From positions 124,001 through 188,000 of the forward strand of contig NZ_BCUF01000002.1 in NCBI RefSeq assembly GCF_001591145.1: a stretch of DNA of 64,000 bases, read 5' to 3'. Under the pieces are notes generated by a model that did not search any database, was not told the origin of the DNA, and worked only from the letters and a program-made list of their open reading frames with translations. The stretch is from Vibrio harveyi NBRC 15634 = ATCC 14126 = KCTC 12724 (lineage in GTDB: Bacteria > Pseudomonadota > Gammaproteobacteria > Enterobacterales > Vibrionaceae). This document shows, in pieces, positions 19,959 through 28,288 of the stretch (within the stretch, counting starts at the first letter, position 1; every line of letters begins with the position of its first letter). Position numbers and translations under genes: made by a program.

Positions 19959-22259
19959 ATGAGTACCCCACGCATAGAACGTCTTAAGTCCGCACTGTTT
20001 GCCGCAAAACGCGAAATCTCATTGGAACGTGCACTGTTGTACACAGAAAGTCATAAGCAAACAGAAGGAGAACCGACATTAATTCGTCGTGCAAAAGCAA
20101 CTGCCTATGTGATGGACAATGTTGAAATCTCTATTCGTGAAGATGAGCTAATTGCTGGTAATCGAACGGTACAACCAAGAGCGGGTATTGCTTCTCCTGA
20201 AATGGACCCTTATTGGATTGAGAAAGAGTTAGATATTTTCGAATCTCGCCCTCAAGATAAATTCTTTGTTTCTGAGCAAGACAAAACAACCTACCGTGAG
20301 CAATTACTACCTTACTGGGCTGAACGGTCGATGAAAGACTTCATCAATGCTCAAATTCCGCTAGAGGTAAAATCTGCTGTTGGTCAAAAGATCTTTAGTG
20401 TTAACCAAACAGACAAAGGTCAAGGTCACATTATTATCGACTTTGATCGTCTGCTAGATAACGGTTTAGGTTCGCTTCTCGATGAGCTGCAAAGCTTGAG
20501 TTTTAGCCAGCCAGAGAACGAATTCTTCAAGTCAGTTGTGATCTTGTTGGAAGCGTCGATTCGTCATATTCATCGTTATGCCGAATTAGCCGAGAACATG
20601 TCGCAAGCCACTGATAACGAACAGCGTAAGCAAGAGCTGATTCAGATTGCGGCTATTTCTCGCAAAATTGCAACAGAAGCTCCAGATGGTTTTTATGAAG
20701 CATGCCAATTGTTCTGGTACATGAACATTATTCTGCAATACGAATCGAATGCGAGTTCTTTATCGCTGGGTCGCTTTGATCAATATATGTTGCCATTTTA
20801 CGAGCAATCGTTAGCACGAGGTGAGTCTCCTGATTATCTTCGTGAGTTGTTGGAAAGTTTGTGGATCAAGACCAATGATATTGTTCTGTTACGTTCTTCA
20901 GGTAGCGCCAAGTTTTTTGCGGGTTTCCCTACGGGTTACACGATTCTATTAGGTGGTTTGAGCGAAGTAGGGCGCAGCGCTGTTAATGCACTATCCACAT
21001 TATGTTTGGATGCCTACCAAAGTGTGCAGCTGCCTCAACCTAACTTGGGTGTGCGCGTAAACGAGTTCATGGATCGTGGCTTCTTAATGAAAACCGCAGA
21101 AACGATTCGTTTGGGGACGGGGATTCCTCAAATCTTTAATGACGAAGTGGTCGTGCCTGCCTTCCTAAATCGTGGTGTGTCGCTAGAGGATGCACGTGAT
21201 TATTCGGTGGTTGGTTGTGTGGAGCTGTCGATCCCAGGCAAGACTTATGGCTTGCACGACATCGCTATGTTTAACCTCCTGAAGGTCATGGAACTCGCGA
21301 TGCAACGTCATGCAAACAACCCAGATATTACCTTTGACAGCTTGATGAGTGATATTCATCAAGACATTAAGCACTACGTCAAGTTGATGATTGAAGGCTC
21401 TAACATCTGCGATGTTGGTCACCGTGATTGGGCTCCAGTGCCGCTTCTTTCATCATTTATCAGCGATTGTATCGAGAATGGTAAAGACATCACATACGGT
21501 GGAGGGCGTTACAACTTTTCTGGTGTTCAAGGAATTGGTATCGCTAATCTGTCTGATTCTCTCCATGCACTTAAGCGTTATGTATTCGAAGAAAAACGCT
21601 GCACGTTCAAAGAATTTATCGCCACATTAGATAGCAACTTTGAGGTGCCAAACGGTGAAAAAGTCCGCGCTCGTTTGATGAATAAGTACGAAAAGTACGG
21701 CAACGACATTGATGAGGTGGACGCTCTGGGCTCTGAGTTATTGCGTTTATTCTGTAAAGAGGTAGAGAAATACGATAACCCTAGAGGCGGAAAGTTCACC
21801 CCGGGCTCCTACACCGTATCTGCTCACGTGCCGCTCGGTGCTGTTGTGGGCGCTACTGCTGATGGACGTTTGTCAGGAGAACAGCTTGCTGATGGTGGTT
21901 TGTCACCAATGTTAGGAAAAGATCAATTAGGTCCGACAGCCGTTCTAAAATCAGTGAGTAAATTAGATAACTACTTGCTGTCCAATGGCAGTCTTCTCAA
22001 TGTGAAATTCACACCTGCAACGTTAGAGGGGGATCAAGGTTTAAGCAAACTGTCCGATTTCATCCGCGCATTTATGAAGCTCAAGTTACAACATATTCAA
22101 TTTAATGTGTTGAACGCTGAGACACTGAAAAAAGCGCAAGAAAAGCCAGAGGACTACTCAGGGTTGGTCGTTCGAGTAGCTGGCTACAGTGCTTTCTTTG
22201 TCGAGTTATCGAAAGAAATTCAAGATGACATCATTCGAAGAACTGCCCATGAGCTGTGA
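19959..22259 (+). CDS. pflD: Glycyl radical enzyme PflD (1,5-anhydromannitol-6-phosphate lyase type)
   Basis: 766 residues, same size as E. coli PflD. The catalytic Cys is Cys420 in VVGCVELSIPGK, and the radical Gly is Gly742 in RVAGYSAFF near the C-terminus. An acid/base Glu follows the Cys by two residues, as in C-O lyase GREs rather than true pyruvate formate-lyase, which has adjacent Cys-Cys. E. coli PflD is reported to open the ring of 1,5-anhydromannitol-6-P to 1-deoxyfructose-6-P. The neighbouring fsa and gldA genes agree with that. AGGAG ribosome site at about 19946. Confidence 0.9.
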   Translation: MSTPRIERLKSALFAAKREISLERALLYTESHKQTEGEPTLIRRAKATAYVMDNVEISIREDELIAGNRTVQPRAGIASPEMDPYWIEKELDIFESRPQDKFFVSEQDKTTYREQLLPYWAERSMKDFINAQIPLEVKSAVGQKIFSVNQTDKGQGHIIIDFDRLLDNGLGSLLDELQSLSFSQPENEFFKSVVILLEASIRHIHRYAELAENMSQATDNEQRKQELIQIAAISRKIATEAPDGFYEACQLFWYMNIILQYESNASSLSLGRFDQYMLPFYEQSLARGESPDYLRELLESLWIKTNDIVLLRSSGSAKFFAGFPTGYTILLGGLSEVGRSAVNALSTLCLDAYQSVQLPQPNLGVRVNEFMDRGFLMKTAETIRLGTGIPQIFNDEVVVPAFLNRGVSLEDARDYSVVGCVELSIPGKTYGLHDIAMFNLLKVMELAMQRHANNPDITFDSLMSDIHQDIKHYVKLMIEGSNICDVGHRDWAPVPLLSSFISDCIENGKDITYGGGRYNFSGVQGIGIANLSDSLHALKRYVFEEKRCTFKEFIATLDSNFEVPNGEKVRARLMNKYEKYGNDIDEVDALGSELLRLFCKEVEKYDNPRGGKFTPGSYTVSAHVPLGAVVGATADGRLSGEQLADGGLSPMLGKDQLGPTAVLKSVSKLDNYLLSNGSLLNVKFTPATLEGDQGLSKLSDFIRAFMKLKLQHIQFNVLNAETLKKAQEKPEDYSGLVVRVAGYSAFFVELSKEIQDDIIRRTAHEL

Positions 22260-23100
22260 TCAAGCTAATGGAAGCAAAAGTAGCGCGCGGATATTCAATA
22301 TTCAGCGCTACTCACTCCATGACGGGACAGGGATTAGGACTGTGGTGTTCTTCAAAGGTTGTCCTTTGAGTTGTCCGTGGTGTGCCAACCCAGAGTCACG
22401 TTCACACAAAATCACTTATATGCGTCGTAAAGCACTATGCCTTGAGTGTGATGAATGTGAAATGGATGTTGAAGAGTGCCCAAGTGGAGCGTACGAGCAA
22501 GTGGGCACGGACATGACTTTGGATGAAGTGATAGCACAAGTTGCAAAAGATGATGTGTTTTTTAATACCTCAAATGGCGGTATCACGCTTTCTGGTGGAG
22601 AAATCCTTACCCAAGCGCATTTTGCCATCGAGCTTCTGACCAAACTAAAGCAACTTGGTTATCGCACCGCTGTTGAAACTTCTGGTCATGGTAATAGCAC
22701 GCAATTGAGTCGTATTGGAGAGTTGTGTGATGAAGTGTTGTTCGATTTTAAAATCATGGATGCACAAAAAGCTAAAAGCGTGATTGGGCTCAACGTGGAG
22801 AAAGTACTTGGAAACTTCAAGATGTTGGTTGAGCAGAAATGTAACGTAATTCCACGTTTACCACTTATCCCCGGTTATACCTTGGACTTAATCAATATTG
22901 AAAGTGTTTTGCGCTTTTTAAAACCTTTCAATATCAGAGAAATTCATCTGTTGCCGTTCCATCAATACGGCGCAAACAAATATGAGACTTTAGGGATGGA
23001 GTATCTAATGAAAGACATTCCCGTTCCTACTCAATCTGAAGTGGAAGCCATCCGCAGCCATATACAGGCTAGTGGATACCAAGTAGTCATTGGAGGCTAA
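22249..23100 (+). CDS. pflC: Glycyl radical enzyme activase (PflC type, radical SAM)
   Basis: 283 residues. The radical-SAM cluster is bound by the three Cys of FKGCPLSCPWC; HDGTGIRTVVF precedes it as in GRE activases. A Cys-rich insert (CLECDECEMDVEEC) suggests an accessory Fe-S site. It installs the glycyl radical on PflD. The ATG at 22249 overlaps the pflD stop region and follows GAAGAA; alternative in-frame ATG at 22225. Confidence 0.92.
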   Translation: MSCDQANGSKSSARIFNIQRYSLHDGTGIRTVVFFKGCPLSCPWCANPESRSHKITYMRRKALCLECDECEMDVEECPSGAYEQVGTDMTLDEVIAQVAKDDVFFNTSNGGITLSGGEILTQAHFAIELLTKLKQLGYRTAVETSGHGNSTQLSRIGELCDEVLFDFKIMDAQKAKSVIGLNVEKVLGNFKMLVEQKCNVIPRLPLIPGYTLDLINIESVLRFLKPFNIREIHLLPFHQYGANKYETLGMEYLMKDIPVPTQSEVEAIRSHIQASGYQVVIGG

Positions 23101-23101
23101 T

Positions 23102-23965
23102 ATGAAAAAGAAAATACTGATCACTGGTGCGAGAGGCTTCTTTGGGACGCGTTTTATCAACCGTTATCGCAATGAGTTCGATATTTTGGGGTTAGACGTT
23201 GAGCAACTTGATATCACCAATAAGAGTGCGGTCGATACAACATTCGCTGAATTTAAACCTGATTTCGTGATTCACGCTGCGGCAATTGCAGTCACGGATT
23301 TTTGTAACCAACACCCAGACATTGCGCACAAGGTGAATGTTCAAGGGGCAATTAATGTAGCGAACGCATGTAAAGCAAATGGTTCAAAACTCGTGTTCAT
23401 CTCTACTGAACAAGTCTTCAATGGGAATATCGAAGCAGGACCATATAGTGAGCAAGATACGCCAGTACCAGACACTGTATATGGTCAAAATAAGCTAGAA
23501 GCAGAAGGTGAGTTGCGTTCTATTTTGGAAGACATGTGGATTTTGCGTTTTACCTGGCTATTTGGGTTACCTGAGCGAAATACCACCATTAATCCAAATG
23601 TGGTTTGGAATGCGATGCAAGCTTTAACAAACGGTGAAGTGATGCAAGAGCGCAGAAATGAGTTCCGTGGATTAACTTATGTTCATGAACTTATAGAGCA
23701 GTTTCCAAAAATCTTCACCATTCCATACGGCACTTACCATACGGGGGCAAATAACCCGGCAAGTCGTTATGAGATTGCTGAGCATATTTTGACCGAGTTG
23801 GGGCAACAAAGTCGCCTCGATCATCTACTTCAAGTGAATGACGCGCGCAAAACTCGAGATGTCAGACTCAACACCAATAAGTTGGCTGGGCAAGGAGTCG
23901 TGTTTACAGAGAGCAAAGCCGCAATCACTAAATGCTTACAAGAATTTCATTACATTTCTGCCTAA
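23102..23965 (+). CDS. RmlD-like NAD(P)-dependent sugar reductase/epimerase (extended SDR)
   Basis: 287 residues. N-terminal nucleotide-binding motif TGARGFFG, the STEQVFNG segment and the catalytic YGQNK (Tyr-x-x-x-Lys) are those of the dTDP-4-dehydrorhamnose reductase-like branch. It starts immediately after pflC (one base) and so belongs to the operon. It has no counterpart in the E. coli frw locus as I know it. Substrate unknown; it could reduce a keto-anhydrohexitol or related sugar, which is speculation. Confidence 0.82.
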   Translation: MKKKILITGARGFFGTRFINRYRNEFDILGLDVEQLDITNKSAVDTTFAEFKPDFVIHAAAIAVTDFCNQHPDIAHKVNVQGAINVANACKANGSKLVFISTEQVFNGNIEAGPYSEQDTPVPDTVYGQNKLEAEGELRSILEDMWILRFTWLFGLPERNTTINPNVVWNAMQALTNGEVMQERRNEFRGLTYVHELIEQFPKIFTIPYGTYHTGANNPASRYEIAEHILTELGQQSRLDHLLQVNDARKTRDVRLNTNKLAGQGVVFTESKAAITKCLQEFHYISA

Positions 23966-24068
23966 TGGGCGGGAATGTAAACGATTTATAGACATTATTC
24001 TTCAAGAAAAAGATTCAGGCGAGTACTCCAAACAATTGAGTGGTCGCTGTTAAATTAGGAGTAGTACC

Positions 24069-24746
24069 ATGATATTCATGCTAGATACGGCAAACATTGC
24101 TGCGATCAAAAAAGCAGTAGACCTTTATCCGATCGAAGGTGTAACGACCAATCCGTCAATTATTGCGAAAGAAAAACGCCCACTGAAAGAAATCTTATTA
24201 GATATCCGTGAGATAATTGGTGATGAGCGTATGTTACACGCGCAAGTTATGGGTAAAGATGCGGAAACTATGCTGAAAGAAGCCAGAGCACTGCGTTCAA
24301 TTGATCCAGAGATCATCATCAAAGTGCCGGTAACGCCGCAAGGTATTAAAGCAATGAAGTTGATTCATGAAGAAGGCTACCGCATAACAGCCACTGCGAT
24401 CCTGACTCCGCAACAAGCGCTTATGGCAGCGAAAGCAGGAGCGGAATTCCTTGCTCCTTATGTGAATCGTTTAGATAACATTTGTGGTGATGGTGTCGCT
24501 GTTGCGGCGGAAATGGCACAAATCATCGATAACTACCACCTTGATGCGAAAGTGCTTGGTGCTTCATTTAAAAATGTTCAACAAGTCCATCAATTGGCGC
24601 TGGCTGGCATTCACTCTGTGACCATTGCCCCGGATGTTTTTGACCACCTGCTTGTGCATCCATTAACTGACTCGGGGGTATCGGGGTTTGTTTCAGATTG
24701 GGAAACGGTTTACGGCGAGGGCACTAACGTTCTTGATGTTCTTTAA
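24069..24746 (+). CDS. fsa: Fructose-6-phosphate aldolase (FsaA/FsaB/TalC family)
   Basis: 225-residue transaldolase-like class I aldolase. The Schiff-base Lys85 in IIIKVPV and Tyr131 in LAPYVNRLDN fall at the same numbers as in E. coli FsaA. N-terminal GVTTNPSIIAK is typical. In the pathway described for E. coli it splits 1-deoxyfructose-6-P into glyceraldehyde-3-P and hydroxyacetone. TAGGAG ribosome site; 103 bases after the reductase gene. Confidence 0.93.
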   Translation: MIFMLDTANIAAIKKAVDLYPIEGVTTNPSIIAKEKRPLKEILLDIREIIGDERMLHAQVMGKDAETMLKEARALRSIDPEIIIKVPVTPQGIKAMKLIHEEGYRITATAILTPQQALMAAKAGAEFLAPYVNRLDNICGDGVAVAAEMAQIIDNYHLDAKVLGASFKNVQQVHQLALAGIHSVTIAPDVFDHLLVHPLTDSGVSGFVSDWETVYGEGTNVLDVL

Positions 24747-24813
24747 TGTGATCCAGTACACGCTCTAATAGTTTGTAGACTTGGTTGTAACGTAAAAGCT
24801 GACCAAGATTAAT

Positions 24814-24869
24814 AATGACCATGCTTAATGAGATTAAACTCATTTATAAGCTTGGTCATTTTTGTTTTT
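24814..24869 (+). terminator. Strong hairpin with T-runs between fsa and the second EIIB gene
   Basis: AATGACCA (24814-24821) pairs with TGGTCATT (24853-24860), and GCTTA-ATGAG (24823-24832) pairs with CTCAT...ATAAGC around a short loop. TTTTTG-TTTTT follows. It ends just 5 bases before the frwD start, so it would terminate or attenuate entry into frwD. Confidence 0.75.
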
Positions 24870-24874
24870 ATATT

Positions 24875-25210
24875 ATGGAAATAGTTGGTGTAACCGCATG
24901 TATTAGCGGTGTAGCGCATACTTATATGGCAGCTGAAGCGCTCGAAAAATTAGGGCGTAAGCTCGGTCACAAGGTGACAGTAGAAACCCAAGGCGCTTTG
25001 GGTAGCGAAAATCAGTTAACGCAAGATCTGATTGATGGTGCAGATGTCGCAGTGATCGTTTCTGATATTAACATTGAGGGCGCGGAACGATTTGAAAACA
25101 GTCGAGTTGTGCGTTGTTCTATTGCTCATTTTCTACGTAGTACGGAAGAGGTGATGAGCGCTATCGATAAAGTTCGTCAAGCGCCCCGAGGTGCTGAAAT
25201 TAGTTTTTGA
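24875..25210 (+). CDS. frwD: Fructose-like PTS EIIB protein (FrwD type)
   Basis: 111 residues from the ATG at 24875. Phosphocysteine Cys9 in TACISGVAHTYMAAEALE. A longer frame from 24815 would translate the terminator hairpin and is rejected. E. coli frwD also lies next to yijO after pflC. The ribosome site is poor, and expression may be low or controlled by the preceding hairpin. It ends 3 bases from the convergent yijO stop. Confidence 0.85.
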   Translation: MEIVGVTACISGVAHTYMAAEALEKLGRKLGHKVTVETQGALGSENQLTQDLIDGADVAVIVSDINIEGAERFENSRVVRCSIAHFLRSTEEVMSAIDKVRQAPRGAEISF

Positions 25211-25213
25211 ACA

Positions 25214-26083
25214 TTAATCTTCTTCAACATGAGCGCTGAGGTATTGCGCTCGATACTCTGATGGCGAGCGCTCGGTTTGCGCTCGAAACACACGACAAAA
25301 ATAGTTACTGTCTTTAAAGCCACAACGGTGCGCGACTTCTTTTACCTTCATATTGTATTCGACCAACAAAAACTTAGCGCGCTCTAAGCGAATGTGATTC
25401 AAATATTCATTGAACTTAATCTGTCCTTCCTTTTGGAACAGTTGTGAAAGGTAGTTCGGTGACACATAGAAGTGCTCGGCAACCGATTCACGAGTCAAAG
25501 GCTCTTGATAATGTTGTTCTAGGTAATCTCTCACCGATTCAAATAGCGCATGACTTTTTGAAGGCGTTTCAAGTGGTTGTTCGATAAGATCCACGATGTG
25601 GCTAAACAGCGAACTAACCAATAGTTTCATTGTTGCTTGTGACTCTATCTGTCGAGTCAATTCTTCTAGGGCATTAAGAATAAACGTGCCGACACGAGGT
25701 CCCCGACGTAAAACCGTTTCTTTGATCGCGGAGTCGAACTTCTCACCATCCCAACTTAACAAACTTAAGCCAAAACTTTGCTTACCAGCCATCACAGTCA
25801 TAGTGACAACGGGTTTGCTTCCCCAGCTTGGTTGGTTCCAACTTTCTGCTGGTAAGTAAATCACGTCACCTTGCTTGAATACTCTTTTTTGTTCTACGCC
25901 GGTTTGGCTCCCTAGCTCCATCTCTAGCTCACCGAATAACACCATTTCAATACGAGGAAAATGGACTTGAAAGGCGAGTTGAGGTGGCTTAGGCAAGTTG
26001 CCTGCGCAAACCACATTACTGATTTCCCCACTGAGGTCTTTGTAATGATGAAGAGATTCAAGCAGGTAGTTTTTGTCGAGCAT
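25214..26083 (-). CDS. yijO: AraC-family regulator, YijO-like
   Basis: 289 residues from the ATG at 26083; a TTG at 26104 would add seven. N-terminal cupin-like sensing domain with VHFPRIEMVLFGELEME, and a C-terminal AraC double helix-turn-helix (about 185-285) with LTRESVAEHFYVSPNYLSQL and VKEVAHRCGFKDSNYFCRVF. Strong resemblance to E. coli YijO, which sits in the same position of the frw locus. Probable local activator of the ptsA, frwC and gldA units. Confidence 0.88.
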   Translation of the reverse strand: MLDKNYLLESLHHYKDLSGEISNVVCAGNLPKPPQLAFQVHFPRIEMVLFGELEMELGSQTGVEQKRVFKQGDVIYLPAESWNQPSWGSKPVVTMTVMAGKQSFGLSLLSWDGEKFDSAIKETVLRRGPRVGTFILNALEELTRQIESQATMKLLVSSLFSHIVDLIEQPLETPSKSHALFESVRDYLEQHYQEPLTRESVAEHFYVSPNYLSQLFQKEGQIKFNEYLNHIRLERAKFLLVEYNMKVKEVAHRCGFKDSNYFCRVFRAQTERSPSEYRAQYLSAHVEED

Positions 26084-26412
26084 CAAGAGTAACCGAGTGA
26101 GCAAATAACAACATCAGTGTATGTCATTCAAGTGTGTCGCTGCTAGATACAATTTTCTCTATTTGTGAAGCGATACTGCTTTGAAATAACAAGAGGTAAT
26201 AATAAGTGGCTTTATATAACCTCATTAATTTTTAATAACTTAGGTGGTTATTTGTATCGCCATCACAATTTGACTTTCTAAAGACAAATCTCCAGTTAGA
26301 CGAACAAATATGCTATGTGATGAAGAGGTTTTGCTTGCTATTTTGAGGTAATTCCAAGTCGAGATGTGCTCTCGAATACAGCAAAAATTAAATCAGTTAT
26401 CTAGGAGTTACC
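26084..26412. promoter_or_regulatory. Divergent yijO/gldA intergenic region
   Basis: A+T-rich, non-coding. At 26283-26296 the sequence GACAAATCTCCAGT matches 11 of 14 positions of the block found twice before ptsA and frwC, in the orientation reading toward gldA. The second half-block (8 bases, 9 bases on) is poorly kept. TAGGAG before gldA. Confidence 0.4.
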
Positions 26413-27501
26413 ATGCTAACAACAACTATATTTCCAGGTCGTTATGTTCAAGGTAAAGATGCTCGAAAACAACTCGGAGCAGAACTCAATCGCTTTGGCA
26501 AAAAAGGTCTGATGATCTGTGACCCATTTGTTTATGACACATTACTTTCTGAGTTTGAACCTTATCTCGAGACCGTTGAAGTTGAGGTGGTCCGGTTTGC
26601 TGGTGAATGCTGTGACGAAGAAATAACACGTCTGACAACCATGTTGAAAAGCTTTGAGGGTGAGTTTGTGGTTGGCTTAGGTGGCGGTAAAACCATTGAT
26701 ACCGCGAAAGCAACATCCTATGAAGCGAGAGTTCCTGTGGCTATTGTACCGACATTGGCGGCGAGCGATGCGCCATGCAGTGCGCTATCCGTTATTTACA
26801 CTCAAGAAGGAGAGTTTAAGCGTTACCTTATCCTTCCTCAAAACCCGAATCTTGTCTTGGTCGACACACAAATCATTGCCAAGGCACCTGTTCGACTACT
26901 CATCGCTGGGATCGGTGATGCGCTAGCAACATGGTTTGAAGCAGAATCATGCCAGCAAAGTTTTGCCTCGAATATGACAGGTCACGTCGGTTCTTTATCT
27001 GCATACGCCTTAGCGCATTTATGTTACGACACTTTGCTTGAATACGGCGTAATGGCTAAAACATCGAACGAACAAGGTGTGGTCACTCCTGCGCTCGAAC
27101 GCGTTGTTGAAGCAAATACGTTGCTTAGTGGATTAGGTTTCGAAAGTGGTGGTCTTGCTGCCTCTCATGCGATTCATAATGGCTTAACAGTATTGGAACC
27201 AACACATGCGTTCTTGCATGGTGAAAAAGTCGCATTTGGTGTGCTCTCTTCTCTATTCCTTACTGACAAATCGGCTCAGACCATCGCAACTGTTTATGAC
27301 TTCTGCGAAAAAGTAGGCTTGCCCACGACTCTGTCTCAAATCGGTTTAGAAAATGTATCCGATGAAGATTTATTGGCAGTAGCTGAAGCCGCATGTGCAG
27401 AAGGGGAGACTATTCACAACGAACCTCGAGCTGTCACTCCAGATATGGTGTTTGCAGCGATGAAAGCGGCAAATGCAGAAGGGTTACGTCGCAAGATCTA
27501 G
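26413..27501 (+). CDS. gldA: Glycerol dehydrogenase family, GldA-like
   Basis: 362-residue iron/zinc-type alcohol dehydrogenase of the GldA branch. NAD-binding GLGGGKTIDTAKA (about residues 93-105); metal ligands expected at Asp in GIGDALATWFEA, His in ASHAIHNG and His in AFLHGEK. In the E. coli pathway GldA reduces hydroxyacetone to 1,2-propanediol, regenerating NAD+. E. coli gldA is adjacent to fsaB-ptsA, supporting the role here. Confidence 0.9.
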   Translation: MLTTTIFPGRYVQGKDARKQLGAELNRFGKKGLMICDPFVYDTLLSEFEPYLETVEVEVVRFAGECCDEEITRLTTMLKSFEGEFVVGLGGGKTIDTAKATSYEARVPVAIVPTLAASDAPCSALSVIYTQEGEFKRYLILPQNPNLVLVDTQIIAKAPVRLLIAGIGDALATWFEAESCQQSFASNMTGHVGSLSAYALAHLCYDTLLEYGVMAKTSNEQGVVTPALERVVEANTLLSGLGFESGGLAASHAIHNGLTVLEPTHAFLHGEKVAFGVLSSLFLTDKSAQTIATVYDFCEKVGLPTTLSQIGLENVSDEDLLAVAEAACAEGETIHNEPRAVTPDMVFAAMKAANAEGLRRKI

Positions 27502-27574
27502 CACTGCTTATCATTACATTCAGCCCCGCTTTTTCCTGCAAATCAGTGGGGCTGATTACTATTGGAGAACATAA

Positions 27575-28249
27575 ATGATCACGATTCCTTTTGCGGGTTT
27601 ATTGTTTGATCTAGATGGTACGCTAGTGAATTCTATTCCCTCAGTAACCCGATCTTGGACGACTTGGGCGATCAAAAAAGGCTTGGAGCCTGATTACGTT
27701 CTGTCTCGTATTCATGGACGTCCTGCTATCGATTCTATCTCTGAACTTTTGCCGAATGCATCTAGACAAGAAATTCAAAATGAAGTGATTTGGTTAGAAG
27801 AGTTGGAAGCTAGAGATACGACGGGCATTGAAGTGATTACTGGCGCTCAAGAGTTGCTTCATCAACTTAACGAATTTGAGGTGCCTTGGGCTATTGTGAC
27901 ATCAGGAACCATTCCTGTTGCCAGTGCTCGCATCAAAGCCGGAAAGCTGCCGATGCCCAACGTACTCATAACGCCGGAGCGTATTAGCAAAGGCAAGCCA
28001 GATCCAGAGCCTTATTTAAAAGGAGCCGAGGAGCTCGACTTAAACATTGAAAACTGTATTTGTTTTGAAGATGCCAGTGCGGGTATTCATTCTGGAAAAA
28101 CAGCAAAAGCAAAGGTTGTCGGTATGTTTAGTCATGGTGAAAAGGATGCACTCATTGAAGCGGATTACATCGTCGACAATTGGCGTGATGTAAGCGTTAT
28201 TAAAAATGAACTTGGCGAGTTTCAGATGATCTTAAGTCGGATGTTATGA
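27575..28249 (+). CDS. HAD-family sugar phosphatase (HxpA/YfbT-like)
   Basis: 224 residues, HAD subfamily IA. Nucleophile motif FDLDGTLVNS (I), AIVTSG (II), KGKPDPEPYLKGAEEL (III) and FEDASAGI (IV) are all intact. The cap carries IHGRPAIDSI, matching E. coli HxpA (YfbT), a hexitol/sugar phosphatase. It may relieve sugar-phosphate accumulation for this operon. Follows gldA by 73 bases and is probably in the same unit. Confidence 0.87.
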   Translation: MITIPFAGLLFDLDGTLVNSIPSVTRSWTTWAIKKGLEPDYVLSRIHGRPAIDSISELLPNASRQEIQNEVIWLEELEARDTTGIEVITGAQELLHQLNEFEVPWAIVTSGTIPVASARIKAGKLPMPNVLITPERISKGKPDPEPYLKGAEELDLNIENCICFEDASAGIHSGKTAKAKVVGMFSHGEKDALIEADYIVDNWRDVSVIKNELGEFQMILSRML

Positions 28250-28288
28250 CGCCAAAACAATCCAAGTGTTTATGAAGTGAGGTCGTTT

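Noticed and set aside
19959..22259. Annotation as pyruvate formate-lyase
   Set aside because: A single catalytic Cys in GCVE rather than the Cys-Cys pair of PFL; neighbours are sugar-PTS, aldolase and gldA.
24815..24874. Upstream extension of frwD
   Set aside because: Would translate the terminator hairpin and add a non-homologous leader; the conserved EIIB begins at the ATG at 24875.
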